Shown: positions 7,082 to 15,577 of the stretch, piece after piece
How the letters are laid out: the number at the start of each line of letters is the position of its first letter
How positions within the stretch are numbered: position 1 is the stretch's first letter
DNA from: an uncultured Eubacteriales bacterium
Lineage (GTDB): Bacteria; Bacillota; Clostridia; Peptostreptococcales; Anaerovoracaceae
DNA length: 41,662 nucleotides
Direction: 5' to 3'
Assembly (NCBI GenBank): GCA_910583765.1
Contig: CAJTYS010000033.1
Location: 1-41,662 of the forward strand
Position numbers and translations under genes: made by a program
The notes under the pieces: generated by a model
What the model saw: the letters and a program-made list of their open reading frames with translations, nothing else
Database searches by the model: none
Told to the model about the DNA's origin: nothing

Positions 7082-9058
7082 ATGAATACCACTTTATCAA
7101 CTCAGAAAAAAATCATAGAAGAAAAACGGGCACAATGGACAAAGTTTATAGAAACAGGAGAAATCGATCCTGGCGTAAAACCTTATATCGCTGAATCCTG
7201 GAAGCGGTGTATCAAGTATGGCATTGATTATAAAACCGGCGGCAAAGGCGTGAAAATCGAAGAAAAGAAATTTCAGGACATACTAAGAAAAAACAGGGAG
7301 CTTCTTGAAACGTCAAAACCGATCATTGAAATGATCGATAAAATATTCACTGACCTGCGTCTTTTGATTTCAGTCTGTGACAGTGACAGCAACATATTAT
7401 ACACAGTGGATACATTATTTGGAACATCTCAAGATGGAGAAGACGGTACATTATGGACAGGATATAAATGGTCAGAGGACATTGTGGGAACCAATGGGGC
7501 CTCCCTTTGCATGATGTTGGACAAGCCCATACGGACACACAGCGCGGAACATTTTTGTGAAGATCATCATACTGCGTCCTGTGCGGACGCACCGATCCAT
7601 GGTGCGGACGGTACTGTCATTGGCGCCTTGCTCACAACCTTTGAAGTGAAAGATTACAGTGAATTCGCACTAGGCGTAGTGGCCGCAGGAGCTGATGCCA
7701 TTGAAAAGCAGATGCGATACAAAAAGCTGGACACTACTATGAAAGCTGCCTTTGATCATTCGGAAAGCGGGGTAGTGTCTCTTGACGCAAATCTGAAAGT
7801 CATTTATCATAACAACGCCGCAGAAAAAATATTGAATCAGCCTAGAGAAAAGTTTCATAGACAGCATATTGATTCCCTATTGCTGGAAGGTGTGGACTGG
7901 AACGCAGTAGACAGCAACGTGATGTATGCTTCTCTAAAGTTCAAGAAAGGCAGCGGCGCAGGCCATATTGAATGCAACGGCAATATCTATCCTGAATTGT
8001 TTGACGGTAAACTGTCAGGAGCTGTGATCATGTTTGAAAAAGAAAAATCTTTTAACGCTCATATCAACCGGATTGTTGGAAATGAAGCCCGGTATGGATT
8101 TGCTGACATTATCACGGAAAGTAGCAGCATGCGAAAAGTGATCGAGCGAGGCAAACGGATCGCTGCCGCAGAGGGAAGCGTTCTGATCATGGGAGAAAGC
8201 GGCACAGGCAAAGAGCTGTTTGCCCATTCCGTGCATAACGCCAGCAGCAGAGGCGCAGGTCCATTCATCGCCATCAACTGCGCAGCGCTGCCTCAGTCTT
8301 TGATCGAAAGCGAGCTGTTTGGCTATGAAAAGGGCACTTTCACTGGAGCCAGAAAAGAAGGGTATGCTGGAAAATTTGAAATCGCTGATGGCGGCAGCAT
8401 TTTTCTCGATGAAATAGGTGAACTGCCTTTGGATATACAGGCAAAGCTCCTTAGGGTCCTGGACAATAAGAGAATCGTCCGCATTGGCGGGCACAAAGAA
8501 AAAGAAGTGGATGTGCGCATCATAGCTGCCACCAACAGAGACTTGATGAGGGAAGTGCAGAAAGGAAATTTCCGTCTGGATCTATTCTATCGTCTGTCAG
8601 TGCTCCCTGTCATGATTCCGCCGCTCTCTGAGAGAAGCTCCGACATCGTCCCTTTAGCCAAGTTTTTTATCAATCGGCTCAACAAAGCGAACCCTGAGTT
8701 TGAAAAACAGCCTTCAGAAGGCTTTTTGAAAAGCCTGCGGGAACGGCGCTACAAGGGGAACATCAGGGAACTGCAAAACGTAGTGACAAGAGCCTACTAC
8801 CTATGTTCCAACGGAACGATCACCGAAGAACTGGCTTTTGAAAACTTTATGAATCCTGACCTCTATATCCAAGACAAAGAGGAATCCGCGGAAAGTCCTG
8901 TGAAGCAGAGAAATCTGAAGGACAGCGAAGAGTCTCTCATTAAAGAGACTTTAAGGGAAACGGGAGAAAACATATCTCAGACTGCTGAGATCCTAGGCAT
9001 CAGCAGGCCTACGCTCTATAGAAAGCTGAAAAAATATAATATCATCGTCAGGAAATAA
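7082..9058 (+). CDS. Sigma-54-dependent activator, AcoR type
   Basis: A 658-residue enhancer-binding protein. The N-terminal part begins with an AcoR-like segment (SWKRCIKYGID, about 40-50) and a GAF-like sensor region to about 220, then a PAS-like domain (about 225-320). The AAA+ domain has Walker A GESGTGKE (371-378), the sigma-54 contact loop GTFTGA (418-423) and Walker B IFLDE (440-444). A Fis-type helix-turn-helix ends the protein (SRPTLYRKLKKYN). AcoR-class proteins sense acetoin-like effectors without phosphorylation. GGAGGCAGGGT precedes the ATG. It lies between the divergent E2-lpd and MFS-lipoyl-E1 operons, all with sigma-54 elements, so it is almost surely their regulator. Confidence 0.93.
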   Translation: MNTTLSTQKKIIEEKRAQWTKFIETGEIDPGVKPYIAESWKRCIKYGIDYKTGGKGVKIEEKKFQDILRKNRELLETSKPIIEMIDKIFTDLRLLISVCDSDSNILYTVDTLFGTSQDGEDGTLWTGYKWSEDIVGTNGASLCMMLDKPIRTHSAEHFCEDHHTASCADAPIHGADGTVIGALLTTFEVKDYSEFALGVVAAGADAIEKQMRYKKLDTTMKAAFDHSESGVVSLDANLKVIYHNNAAEKILNQPREKFHRQHIDSLLLEGVDWNAVDSNVMYASLKFKKGSGAGHIECNGNIYPELFDGKLSGAVIMFEKEKSFNAHINRIVGNEARYGFADIITESSSMRKVIERGKRIAAAEGSVLIMGESGTGKELFAHSVHNASSRGAGPFIAINCAALPQSLIESELFGYEKGTFTGARKEGYAGKFEIADGGSIFLDEIGELPLDIQAKLLRVLDNKRIVRIGGHKEKEVDVRIIAATNRDLMREVQKGNFRLDLFYRLSVLPVMIPPLSERSSDIVPLAKFFINRLNKANPEFEKQPSEGFLKSLRERRYKGNIRELQNVVTRAYYLCSNGTITEELAFENFMNPDLYIQDKEESAESPVKQRNLKDSEESLIKETLRETGENISQTAEILGISRPTLYRKLKKYNIIVRK

Positions 9059-9085
9059 CGTATTCATACTGTGTATCAAATCGTT

Positions 9086-9131
9086 TCACATTGTAACGTT
9101 CTGTCAAAAAACGTTACAATGTGATTTTTTT
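9086..9131 (+). terminator. Terminator of the activator gene, possibly also an enhancer
   Basis: TCACATTGTAACGTT (9086-9100) and AACGTTACAATGTGA (9110-9124) form a perfect 15-base stem with a 9-base loop, followed by seven T (9125-9131). This is a textbook terminator for the activator gene. The arms also contain TGTAAC and GTTACA, the half-sites seen before the other sigma-54 promoters. They lie about 135-170 bases upstream of the start expected at 9258, so a second role as the enhancer of the next operon is possible. Confidence 0.85.
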
Positions 9132-9231
9132 GTTTTACGTATAGAACAAATCCTCTGGAGAAAAAAGAAAAATACAGAACACAGGGTAAATTACATGGCT
9201 CTGCGATTTTTTTGCATTTCGTATTTTTAGT

Positions 9232-9246
9232 TGGCACATGATTTGC
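9232..9246 (+). promoter_or_regulatory. Sigma-54 promoter of the MFS-lipoyl-E1 operon
   Basis: TGGCAC, ATGAT, TTGC matches the -24/-12 consensus perfectly, with GG (9233-9234) and GC (9245-9246) 10 bases apart. The expected start is near 9258, 55 bases before the ATG at 9313. Confidence 0.88.
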
Positions 9247-9312
9247 GTTAAATAATCAGCGAAGCTTCACTTTAGTAATGATATCACATTTATTTAGGAA
9301 AGGAGATTGACT

Positions 9313-10581
9313 ATGAGTCAAACTTTGAACAAAGAAGGAACCAGCAAAAAAATCATCGTTGTGGTCGCATGTTTTGTAAGTGGGATCATGGGAGTTGGAT
9401 ACCTGATCACCAGTTGGAACGGGCTTTTGCCTACCATAGCCGAAGAATTCGGATGGACGACAGCGCAGTGGGGCGCTCTGGCAGGAGCAATGCCTCTAGG
9501 CAGCGCAATCATGGCTTCCATAGCAGGTGCGATCCATGACAAATTTTCGCCTAGAAAGGTATTTGTCTTTATCATGATCTCTCTAGGGATTTTGATGGCA
9601 CTCAGGGGATACGTATCGAGCTTCATTCTTGCATATGTGATCGCTTTCGGCGGAGGATTGATTTCATGTATGATCGATGTTGGCGCACAAAAAATCGTCA
9701 CTTTATGGTTTGACCGTGACCAGCTTTATAAAGTCACTGGCATATTGTTTGGAGGAGCGTCATTAGGATATTTCGCAGGATTCAATTTGTCCCTGCTGAT
9801 CACCGAAGCTGTAGGCAGCTGGCAGCGTCAATTTGTAGTAGTTGGAGCTTTTCTGGCAGCATGGAGTTTATTCTGGATATTCGCAGTGCCTGAAAGAAGA
9901 AGGGAAGATAACGCACTGGATAAAGACCTGGGCAATGACACGGCAGAAAAAATAAGCGTTATCCAAGCACTGGCCATCATAGTGAAGAGCAGACAGGCGA
10001 TCCTGTGTATATTAACGGAAATGTGTTCATCCTCTATGATCCTTACATTTTCAGCTATAGGACCTCTCGCTTTCACCACCTATTGGGGATGCAGCACCGC
10101 ACAGGCCAGCCTTGTGATATCCTCCTCTAGTTTGATCGGTATCGCAGGATATATCATCATGCCGATCATTGGAGACAAAATCGGAAGGAGAAAACCACTT
10201 GGCGGAATTGCGATACCTATCTCATGCACGCTTTATTGCTGTGGATTGCTGACTCAAAACTTTGGAATCGCACTGGTGATGACCATGTGTGCCGGATTCA
10301 TGAACGGATGGGGTATGGTAATGCCTCGAATCCTGATGTTGGAATCCAAAGAGATCGGCGGCAGAATAGCAGGTATCGCCACAGGCATATTTGTCACTTT
10401 AGCAAAGGTTACTTGTTCCCTTTTCCCTATGTTGTTCGCTGCTCTTTACGCAGGATGGGGCGAGGATATCGATGCGCTGCTGAAAGCATGGATCTTCATG
10501 TACGCAGTATTTGGAGGACTTGGAACTTTGTTTATATGGTTAACAAAGGAAACCGGTAAAAAGGTTACCGAAAACAAATAA
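9313..10581 (+). CDS. MFS transporter, OFA-like, first copy
   Basis: A 422-residue major facilitator with about 12 hydrophobic segments. The cytoplasmic loop after segment 2 has the MFS motif as HDKFSPRK, and the matching loop in the second half has GDKIGRRK. The overall pattern resembles the oxalate/formate-antiporter-like (OFA) group. I set the start at ATG 9313, 8 bases after AAAGGAG; an in-frame TTG at 9307 is less likely. First gene of the operon with lipoyl protein, E1 alpha, E1 beta and Fe-ADH, so it probably imports the substrate of the complex or exports a product. A close paralogue ends the cluster at 14055-15344. Confidence 0.88.
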   Translation: MSQTLNKEGTSKKIIVVVACFVSGIMGVGYLITSWNGLLPTIAEEFGWTTAQWGALAGAMPLGSAIMASIAGAIHDKFSPRKVFVFIMISLGILMALRGYVSSFILAYVIAFGGGLISCMIDVGAQKIVTLWFDRDQLYKVTGILFGGASLGYFAGFNLSLLITEAVGSWQRQFVVVGAFLAAWSLFWIFAVPERRREDNALDKDLGNDTAEKISVIQALAIIVKSRQAILCILTEMCSSSMILTFSAIGPLAFTTYWGCSTAQASLVISSSSLIGIAGYIIMPIIGDKIGRRKPLGGIAIPISCTLYCCGLLTQNFGIALVMTMCAGFMNGWGMVMPRILMLESKEIGGRIAGIATGIFVTLAKVTCSLFPMLFAALYAGWGEDIDALLKAWIFMYAVFGGLGTLFIWLTKETGKKVTENK

Positions 10582-10609
10582 ATCAAGCGATAGAAAGGAA
10601 GTCGAAGTT

Positions 10610-10849
10610 ATGAAGTATGAATTTAAAATGCCTAAAATGGGATTCAGCGAAGGGGACGTGACTGTGACCGAATGGCTGAAAAAAGCAGGCGATGAAGTCA
10701 AGGAAGGAGACGTTGTCGTAGAAGTACAGGGTGAAAAATTGACGAATGAACTGGAAGCTGAAAAAACAGGCACCATTACGGAAATCTTGGTCGAAGAAGG
10801 GACCGCTGTTTCCATTGGAACAGTTCTTTATACTATGGAAGTTAAATAG
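10610..10849 (+). CDS. Stand-alone lipoyl-domain protein, set 1
   Basis: Only 79 residues, essentially one lipoyl/biotinyl domain. The modified Lys is expected at position 43 in the turn QGEKLTNE, where E2 proteins usually have TDKA-like sequence. N-terminal MPKMGFSEGDV and a C-terminal beta half (GTITEILVEEG) complete the flattened-barrel fold. In known acetoin and pyruvate dehydrogenases this domain is fused to E2; here it is a separate gene between the MFS and E1 alpha genes. It should carry the acyl group among E1, the E2 core at 5940-6680 and E3. AAAGGAAG precedes the start. A biotin-carrier role is less likely given the E1/E2/E3 context. Confidence 0.92.
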   Translation: MKYEFKMPKMGFSEGDVTVTEWLKKAGDEVKEGDVVVEVQGEKLTNELEAEKTGTITEILVEEGTAVSIGTVLYTMEVK

Positions 10850-10860
10850 GAGGTAGACAC

Positions 10861-11844
10861 ATGACAGTTTCAGCAGACGTTATGAAAAAACTTTATGGCG
10901 ACATGCAGTTGGTACGCCATTTTGAAGGCAGACTCGTGGACCTGGTAAAACAGGGCCTTGCTCCTGGAAGCGTGCACCTTGGCCTTGGCCAGGAAGCGTG
11001 CATGGCAGGCACATGCATCCATCTGAGCGATGAAGACACCATTGGAGCGACTCACAGAGAACACGGTGTCCTTCTTTGCAGGGGCGTGGATCCGGGAAGG
11101 ACTATGGCGGAAATTTTCGGAAGAGCAAATGGTTTATGTAAAGGAAAGGGCGGCTCCATGCACACCTGTGATCTTTCCAAAGGATGCCTGGGGAACAATG
11201 CGATCTTAGGAATCGGCCAGTCCATCATCAATGGATACACCTTTGCTAACAAAGTAAGAAAGAACGGCAAAGTAGGCGTGACCATGTATGGGGACGGAGC
11301 ATCAAACAGAGGCGATATCCATGAAGGCATGAACTTTGCCGCTATATGGAAACTGCCGACTATATTCATCCTGCAGGACAACCAGTACGCCATGTCCACC
11401 CATATCAGCAAGTCCCGTTCTATGTCAGATGAAACTAAGAGAGCCGAAGCATACGGAATTCCAGCAAAAAGAGTAGATGGCAACGATGTGCTGGCGGTTA
11501 TGGAAGCTGTAGGAGAAGCTGTTGAAAGAGGAAGAAAAGGAGAAGGCCCTTCCTTTATCCAGCTGGACACCTATAGATGGAGAGGCCATTTTGAAGGCGA
11601 TCCTAACACGTACAGGACAAAAGCTGAGATCAAGGATTGGATGGAACACAATGATCCAATCAAACGTTTTGAAAAGGTATTGCTGGAACAGAAGGTAATG
11701 ACAGAGGCCGAAATGCAGGCTGTAAGTGAGGAAAAGAAAGGGATCGTGGACGCAGCTCAAAAGTTTGCGGAAGGAAGCGAACCTTCGGGCGCAAAGGAAA
11801 TGTATTCGGATGTTTACTATCACTATGAAGGGAGCGATAAATAA
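10861..11844 (+). CDS. Thiamine-diphosphate dehydrogenase E1 alpha (AcoA-like), set 1
   Basis: A 327-residue alpha subunit of a heterotetrameric E1. The ThDP/Mg-binding motif begins GDGASNRG (144-151) and ends with the Asn in HEGMN; it is followed by LPTIFILQDNQYAMST. HLGLGQEA and THREHG (about 40-65) and KGKGGSMH (about 96-103) are hallmarks of the AcoA/PdhA family. With E1 beta it decarboxylates a 2-oxoacid or cleaves an acyloin such as acetoin and reductively acylates the lipoyl arm. AGGAGG lies 9 bases before the ATG. The next gene starts directly after its stop. Sequence alone does not separate acetoin from 2-oxoacid substrates; the AcoR-type regulator favours an acyloin. Confidence 0.92.
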   Translation: MTVSADVMKKLYGDMQLVRHFEGRLVDLVKQGLAPGSVHLGLGQEACMAGTCIHLSDEDTIGATHREHGVLLCRGVDPGRTMAEIFGRANGLCKGKGGSMHTCDLSKGCLGNNAILGIGQSIINGYTFANKVRKNGKVGVTMYGDGASNRGDIHEGMNFAAIWKLPTIFILQDNQYAMSTHISKSRSMSDETKRAEAYGIPAKRVDGNDVLAVMEAVGEAVERGRKGEGPSFIQLDTYRWRGHFEGDPNTYRTKAEIKDWMEHNDPIKRFEKVLLEQKVMTEAEMQAVSEEKKGIVDAAQKFAEGSEPSGAKEMYSDVYYHYEGSDK

Positions 11845-12825
11845 ATGAGAGAGATCACTATGGCAGCGGCTATTAGAGAAGCCCTCAGAGAAGAAATGAG
11901 AAAAGATAACGAGATCTATCTGTTAGGTGAGGATATCGGCGCATATGGCGGCGCTATGGGCGTTACAGGAGATTTGTTCAAGGAATTTCCTGAAAGAGTT
12001 TTAGACACGCCTATTTCAGAGTGCGGCATCATGGGAATCGCCATCGGCGGCGCTTATTCTGGCATGAAAATGGTGCCTGAAATCATGTATGCGGATTTTC
12101 TCAGCGTATGCTTTGATTACCTACTGAATCAAGTTTCCAAGAACAGATATATGACTGGAATGCAGGAAGGCGGAAAAGATGCCTGCATGGTGCTGAGAAC
12201 TCCTACAGGGACAGGACTGCGGGCAGCAGCACAGCATTCACAGTGCATGGAACAATTCCTGATTCCGATCCCTGGACTCAAGATTGTCGCGCCTTCAACG
12301 CCTTATGACGCAAAAGGCCTCTTGAAGGCTGCCCTGCGGGGAAACGATCCTGTCGTATTTCTGGAACACAAAATGCTTTACTATACGCCTGGTCCTGTGC
12401 CTGAAGAAGACTATATCATCCCATTGGGACAGGCTGATGTCAAGCGGGAAGGCACTGACGTGACAGTGATCGCATCACAGCAGATGGTCAATCGATCCCT
12501 GGCCGCAGCGGAGACGCTAGCCAAAGAGGGCATCCAGATCGAGGTCGTGGACCCAAGGTGCTTCAACCCGTTAGATATGGACACGATCCTCAAATCCGTT
12601 CATAAGACAAAGAGAGTGGTCCTCGTCAATGAAGCGTCTGGCACCGGAAACGCTGTAAATGAAATCTATGTCAGAATCATGGACGAAGCATTCAATGAAC
12701 TAAAGGCAGCTCCAGTAAAAGTATGCGGTCCTGATACACCGATCCCTTTTGCTCCTCAGCTGGAAGATATGTGGACAAGAGATGAAAACGATATCATTGA
12801 AGGTATCAGAAAAGCATTAAAATAG
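11845..12825 (+). CDS. Dehydrogenase E1 beta (AcoB-like), set 1
   Basis: A 326-residue beta subunit with the transketolase pyrimidine-binding domain (about 4-180) and the C-terminal transketolase domain (about 195-315). LGEDIGAYGGAMGVT and DTPISECGIMGIAIG (with the Glu expected to contact the ThDP aminopyrimidine) are characteristic, as is GLRAAAQHSQ. The ATG at 11845 immediately follows the TAA of E1 alpha; GGGAGCGAT in the end of that gene can act as ribosome binding site. It forms the active E1 with the upstream product. The Fe-ADH gene follows after 14 bases. Confidence 0.93.
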   Translation: MREITMAAAIREALREEMRKDNEIYLLGEDIGAYGGAMGVTGDLFKEFPERVLDTPISECGIMGIAIGGAYSGMKMVPEIMYADFLSVCFDYLLNQVSKNRYMTGMQEGGKDACMVLRTPTGTGLRAAAQHSQCMEQFLIPIPGLKIVAPSTPYDAKGLLKAALRGNDPVVFLEHKMLYYTPGPVPEEDYIIPLGQADVKREGTDVTVIASQQMVNRSLAAAETLAKEGIQIEVVDPRCFNPLDMDTILKSVHKTKRVVLVNEASGTGNAVNEIYVRIMDEAFNELKAAPVKVCGPDTPIPFAPQLEDMWTRDENDIIEGIRKALK

Positions 12826-12839
12826 TTTAGGAGAGGATC

Positions 12840-13988
12840 ATGAAATTTAATTACAACCTAACTACAAACTTGGTCTTTGGCAGTGGGTCAGGGAATCAAA
12901 TAGGGGAAGAAGCCGCAAAACTTTCAAAGAAAATCATGATTGTGACCGGTGGAAGCAGCACAAAAAAGTCAGGGCTATTACAGCGTGCGCAGGACCAGCT
13001 TCACACAGCGGGAGCAGAATATGTGACATACGACAAGGCTCAGCCTAACCCTGTGTTATCAACAGTGCTGGAAGGCGCTGAAATAGCTAAAGACGCTGGC
13101 TGCGGGTGCGTCATCGCCATAGGAGGAGGCAGTTCTATTGACACGGCCAAAGGAATCTGCGCAGCCATGAAGAGCAAAGTGTCTGTCAAAGACATGTTAT
13201 ATGAGGGGATATCTGTGACAGAGGCCATTCCCCTCGTGGCAGTGCCTACCACATGCGGGACTGGCAGCGAAGTCAATGGGATCGCAGTGATCACAGACGA
13301 GGAGAACAGCCACAAGCTTGCTATCGTAGGAAACGCTGTCATACCAAAGGTTTCCATTGTTGACCCTGATCTGATGAAAACCATGCCTAAGGGCGTTTTT
13401 GCCTCAGTTGCCTTTGATGCCCTCTGTCATTTGATCGAGGCATATCTATCAAAAGGCGCGAATTTTATGACAGACGCACTAGCCATGGAGGGGATGAGAC
13501 TCTTAAGCGACAACCTTGTGAAGCTCTACCATGATTATGATCATGCAGAGGCATGGGAAAAAGTGACCTTTGCCAGCACGTTAGGAGGTTATACGTTAAA
13601 TGGCGTGGGTGTCATCGCTGGCCATGGTATGGAGCATCCTGAAAGCGGACTGAAAAATGTGGTGCATGGTCAAGGATTAGCAGCGATCCTTCCTGTTCTA
13701 TTAAAGGAACTGGCACCCTGCTGTCCTGAACGTATTGCGGCCATATCTAGACTCTTCGGTGGAACGGATGAATATGATTGCTGGAAAGCGCTCCTTAGTT
13801 TGCTGCGGAGCATCAATCTTGATGTCACATTAGCTGATTTAGGATTCAATGAGAAGGACATCCAGTGGATGAAGCACAACACATTCAAAGTCGCAGCCTA
13901 TAACATGATGATGACACCCAAAGAATTAGATGAAGAAGACGTGGCCCGTCTATACACAGAAGCGCTCGATTTTAACAGAGTAAATTAA
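12840..13988 (+). CDS. Iron-containing alcohol dehydrogenase
   Basis: A 382-residue group III alcohol dehydrogenase, normal length. The nucleotide-binding GGGSSIDTAKGI is at about 98-109, TTCGTGSEVN follows near 138-147, and the metal site is supplied by FDALCHLIEAY (about 196) and by the His residues in GHGMEHPESGLKNVVHGQG (about 261-279). It interconverts an alcohol and an aldehyde or ketone with NAD(P). Position directly after E1 beta suggests that it oxidises an alcohol precursor or disposes of the aldehyde released by E1. TAGGAGAGG precedes the ATG. The true alcohol is unknown. Confidence 0.9.
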   Translation: MKFNYNLTTNLVFGSGSGNQIGEEAAKLSKKIMIVTGGSSTKKSGLLQRAQDQLHTAGAEYVTYDKAQPNPVLSTVLEGAEIAKDAGCGCVIAIGGGSSIDTAKGICAAMKSKVSVKDMLYEGISVTEAIPLVAVPTTCGTGSEVNGIAVITDEENSHKLAIVGNAVIPKVSIVDPDLMKTMPKGVFASVAFDALCHLIEAYLSKGANFMTDALAMEGMRLLSDNLVKLYHDYDHAEAWEKVTFASTLGGYTLNGVGVIAGHGMEHPESGLKNVVHGQGLAAILPVLLKELAPCCPERIAAISRLFGGTDEYDCWKALLSLLRSINLDVTLADLGFNEKDIQWMKHNTFKVAAYNMMMTPKELDEEDVARLYTEALDFNRVN

Positions 13989-14054
13989 TGTTCAATGACA
14001 GATCAAGAGGTGACCAATGAAACACAAGAACATCATATTTGAAGGAGATTCATA

Positions 14055-15344
14055 ATGGGACAAACACTTAACAAAAATATCGGCGTGAAAAAATTAATTG
14101 TAGTTGTGGCCTGCTTCATCAACGTCATCACAGGAGTCGGTTATGTGATCACAAGCTGGAGCGGCATGCTTCCTATTATCGCAGAGGAATTCGGATGGAC
14201 GACAGCCCAGTGGGGCGCATTGGTAGGAGCCACATCAGTGGGCGCTGCTATCATGGCTTCTGTAGCAGGCATACTATACGATAAATTTTCCGCAAGAAAG
14301 GTCATCATCATATCGCTGATCGTCCTCGGAGCAGCTATTGCTCTTAGAGGATATGTTTCCAGCTTTGTGCTTGCCTATATGGTAGCTGTGGCAGGCGGGG
14401 TCCTGTCCAGCGTGATCGATGTGGGCGGGATGAAAATGGTGACTCTATGGTTTGACAGGGATCAGATGTACAAAGTCACAGCTGTTTTGTTTGGCGGCGG
14501 CTCTGTAGGGTACTTTATTGGGTTCAACTTGTCCATCTGGCTCTCCGATCTTTTAGGAAGCTGGAAATTACAGTTCGTGGCAGCAGGTGCGTTTTTAGTG
14601 TTCACAGCTGTGCTATGGCTGATCTTTGTCCCTGAAAGAAGCAACAAAGAAAACGCTCTGGACAAGGATTTAGGAAATGACACAGAAGAAAAGATACCGC
14701 TGGGAAAGGCTTTGAAGATCATCCTCACCAGCAGACAAGCCTTGTTATGTATTTTCGCAGAAATGACATCCTCGTCCATGATCCTGACATTTTCCACCAT
14801 CGGCCCAATTGCGTTCACCACATTCTGGGGATGCGATGCGGCAGAAGCGGGGTTCATCATTTCCACATCCAGCCTATCGGGCATAGTGGGATATCTGGTA
14901 TTGCCCTCAATCGGCGATAAATTTGGCAGAAGGAAGCCTCTGGCCATCATTGCCATACCACTCTCCTCTGCGCTATATTGCCTGGGACTTTTCACAGAAG
15001 ACTTCACCATGGCCTGCGTGTGCACGATGGTAGCAGGATTATTCAATGGGTGGGGACTGGTGATCCCTAGGATCCTTATGCTGGAAACAAAGGAAATCGG
15101 CGGGAGGCTTTCAGGGACAGCCACAGGCGTGTTCGTCACCATGGCAAAAATAACATGCGCCTTGTTTCCTTCGCTCTTCACCGCTCTATATTTGGCATGG
15201 GGCGGCGAAATCAGCGATCTGCTCAAATCCTGGGTGTTCATGTTCGCCGTATTTGGAGGAGCAGGCACCATAGCGATACTGTTCACCAAGGAAACAGGTA
15301 AAAAAGCCTTGGAAAAAGCAGCGCAGAAAGCAGCTGAAAAATAA
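14055..15344 (+). CDS. MFS transporter, OFA-like, second copy
   Basis: A 429-residue 12-segment major facilitator, clearly paralogous to the product of 9313-10581: both share QTLNK near the start, GVGYxITSW, EEFGWTTAQWGAL, ALDKDLGNDT and LESKEIGGR/LETKEIGGR. The C-terminus is extended by a Lys/Ala-rich tail (KALEKAAQKAAEK). GAAGGAG precedes the ATG. It is the last gene of the set 1 operon and is followed by a strong terminator. A tandem duplication flanking the lipoyl-E1-ADH genes suggests import and export of related compounds, or two substrates; this is inference. Confidence 0.88.
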   Translation: MGQTLNKNIGVKKLIVVVACFINVITGVGYVITSWSGMLPIIAEEFGWTTAQWGALVGATSVGAAIMASVAGILYDKFSARKVIIISLIVLGAAIALRGYVSSFVLAYMVAVAGGVLSSVIDVGGMKMVTLWFDRDQMYKVTAVLFGGGSVGYFIGFNLSIWLSDLLGSWKLQFVAAGAFLVFTAVLWLIFVPERSNKENALDKDLGNDTEEKIPLGKALKIILTSRQALLCIFAEMTSSSMILTFSTIGPIAFTTFWGCDAAEAGFIISTSSLSGIVGYLVLPSIGDKFGRRKPLAIIAIPLSSALYCLGLFTEDFTMACVCTMVAGLFNGWGLVIPRILMLETKEIGGRLSGTATGVFVTMAKITCALFPSLFTALYLAWGGEISDLLKSWVFMFAVFGGAGTIAILFTKETGKKALEKAAQKAAEK

Positions 15345-15471
15345 AGGCGGGCATCAGGCTGGAGCATTGCCTAAATCAATGGGCTTTTCACAATCATGGG
15401 ACTTGAAAACAACGAATACCATAGATTTCAGAATTTCATCTTGAGCTGAATCGCTAAAAACCCGCCATATG

Positions 15472-15501
15472 GAAAATGACCGCAAACATGCGGTCATTTT
15501 C
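15472..15501 (+). terminator. Terminator of the set 1 operon
   Basis: GAAAATGACCGCA (15472-15484), AACA, TGCGGTCATTTTC (15489-15501) is a perfect 13-base stem with a tetraloop, followed by TTTCTATAG. It lies 128 bases after the second MFS gene and could also stop the convergent gene at 15578. Confidence 0.82.
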
Positions 15502-15577
15502 TTTCTATAGGTATACAAAATATCGTAAATATATTTCCGGAATGCCAACAAAATATACTTCCAAAAAGTTCCGCCTC

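Noticed and set aside
14462..15367. Long minus-strand frame of 301 codons
   Set aside because: Fully antisense to the second MFS gene, with no ribosome binding site or recognisable motif; a shadow frame.
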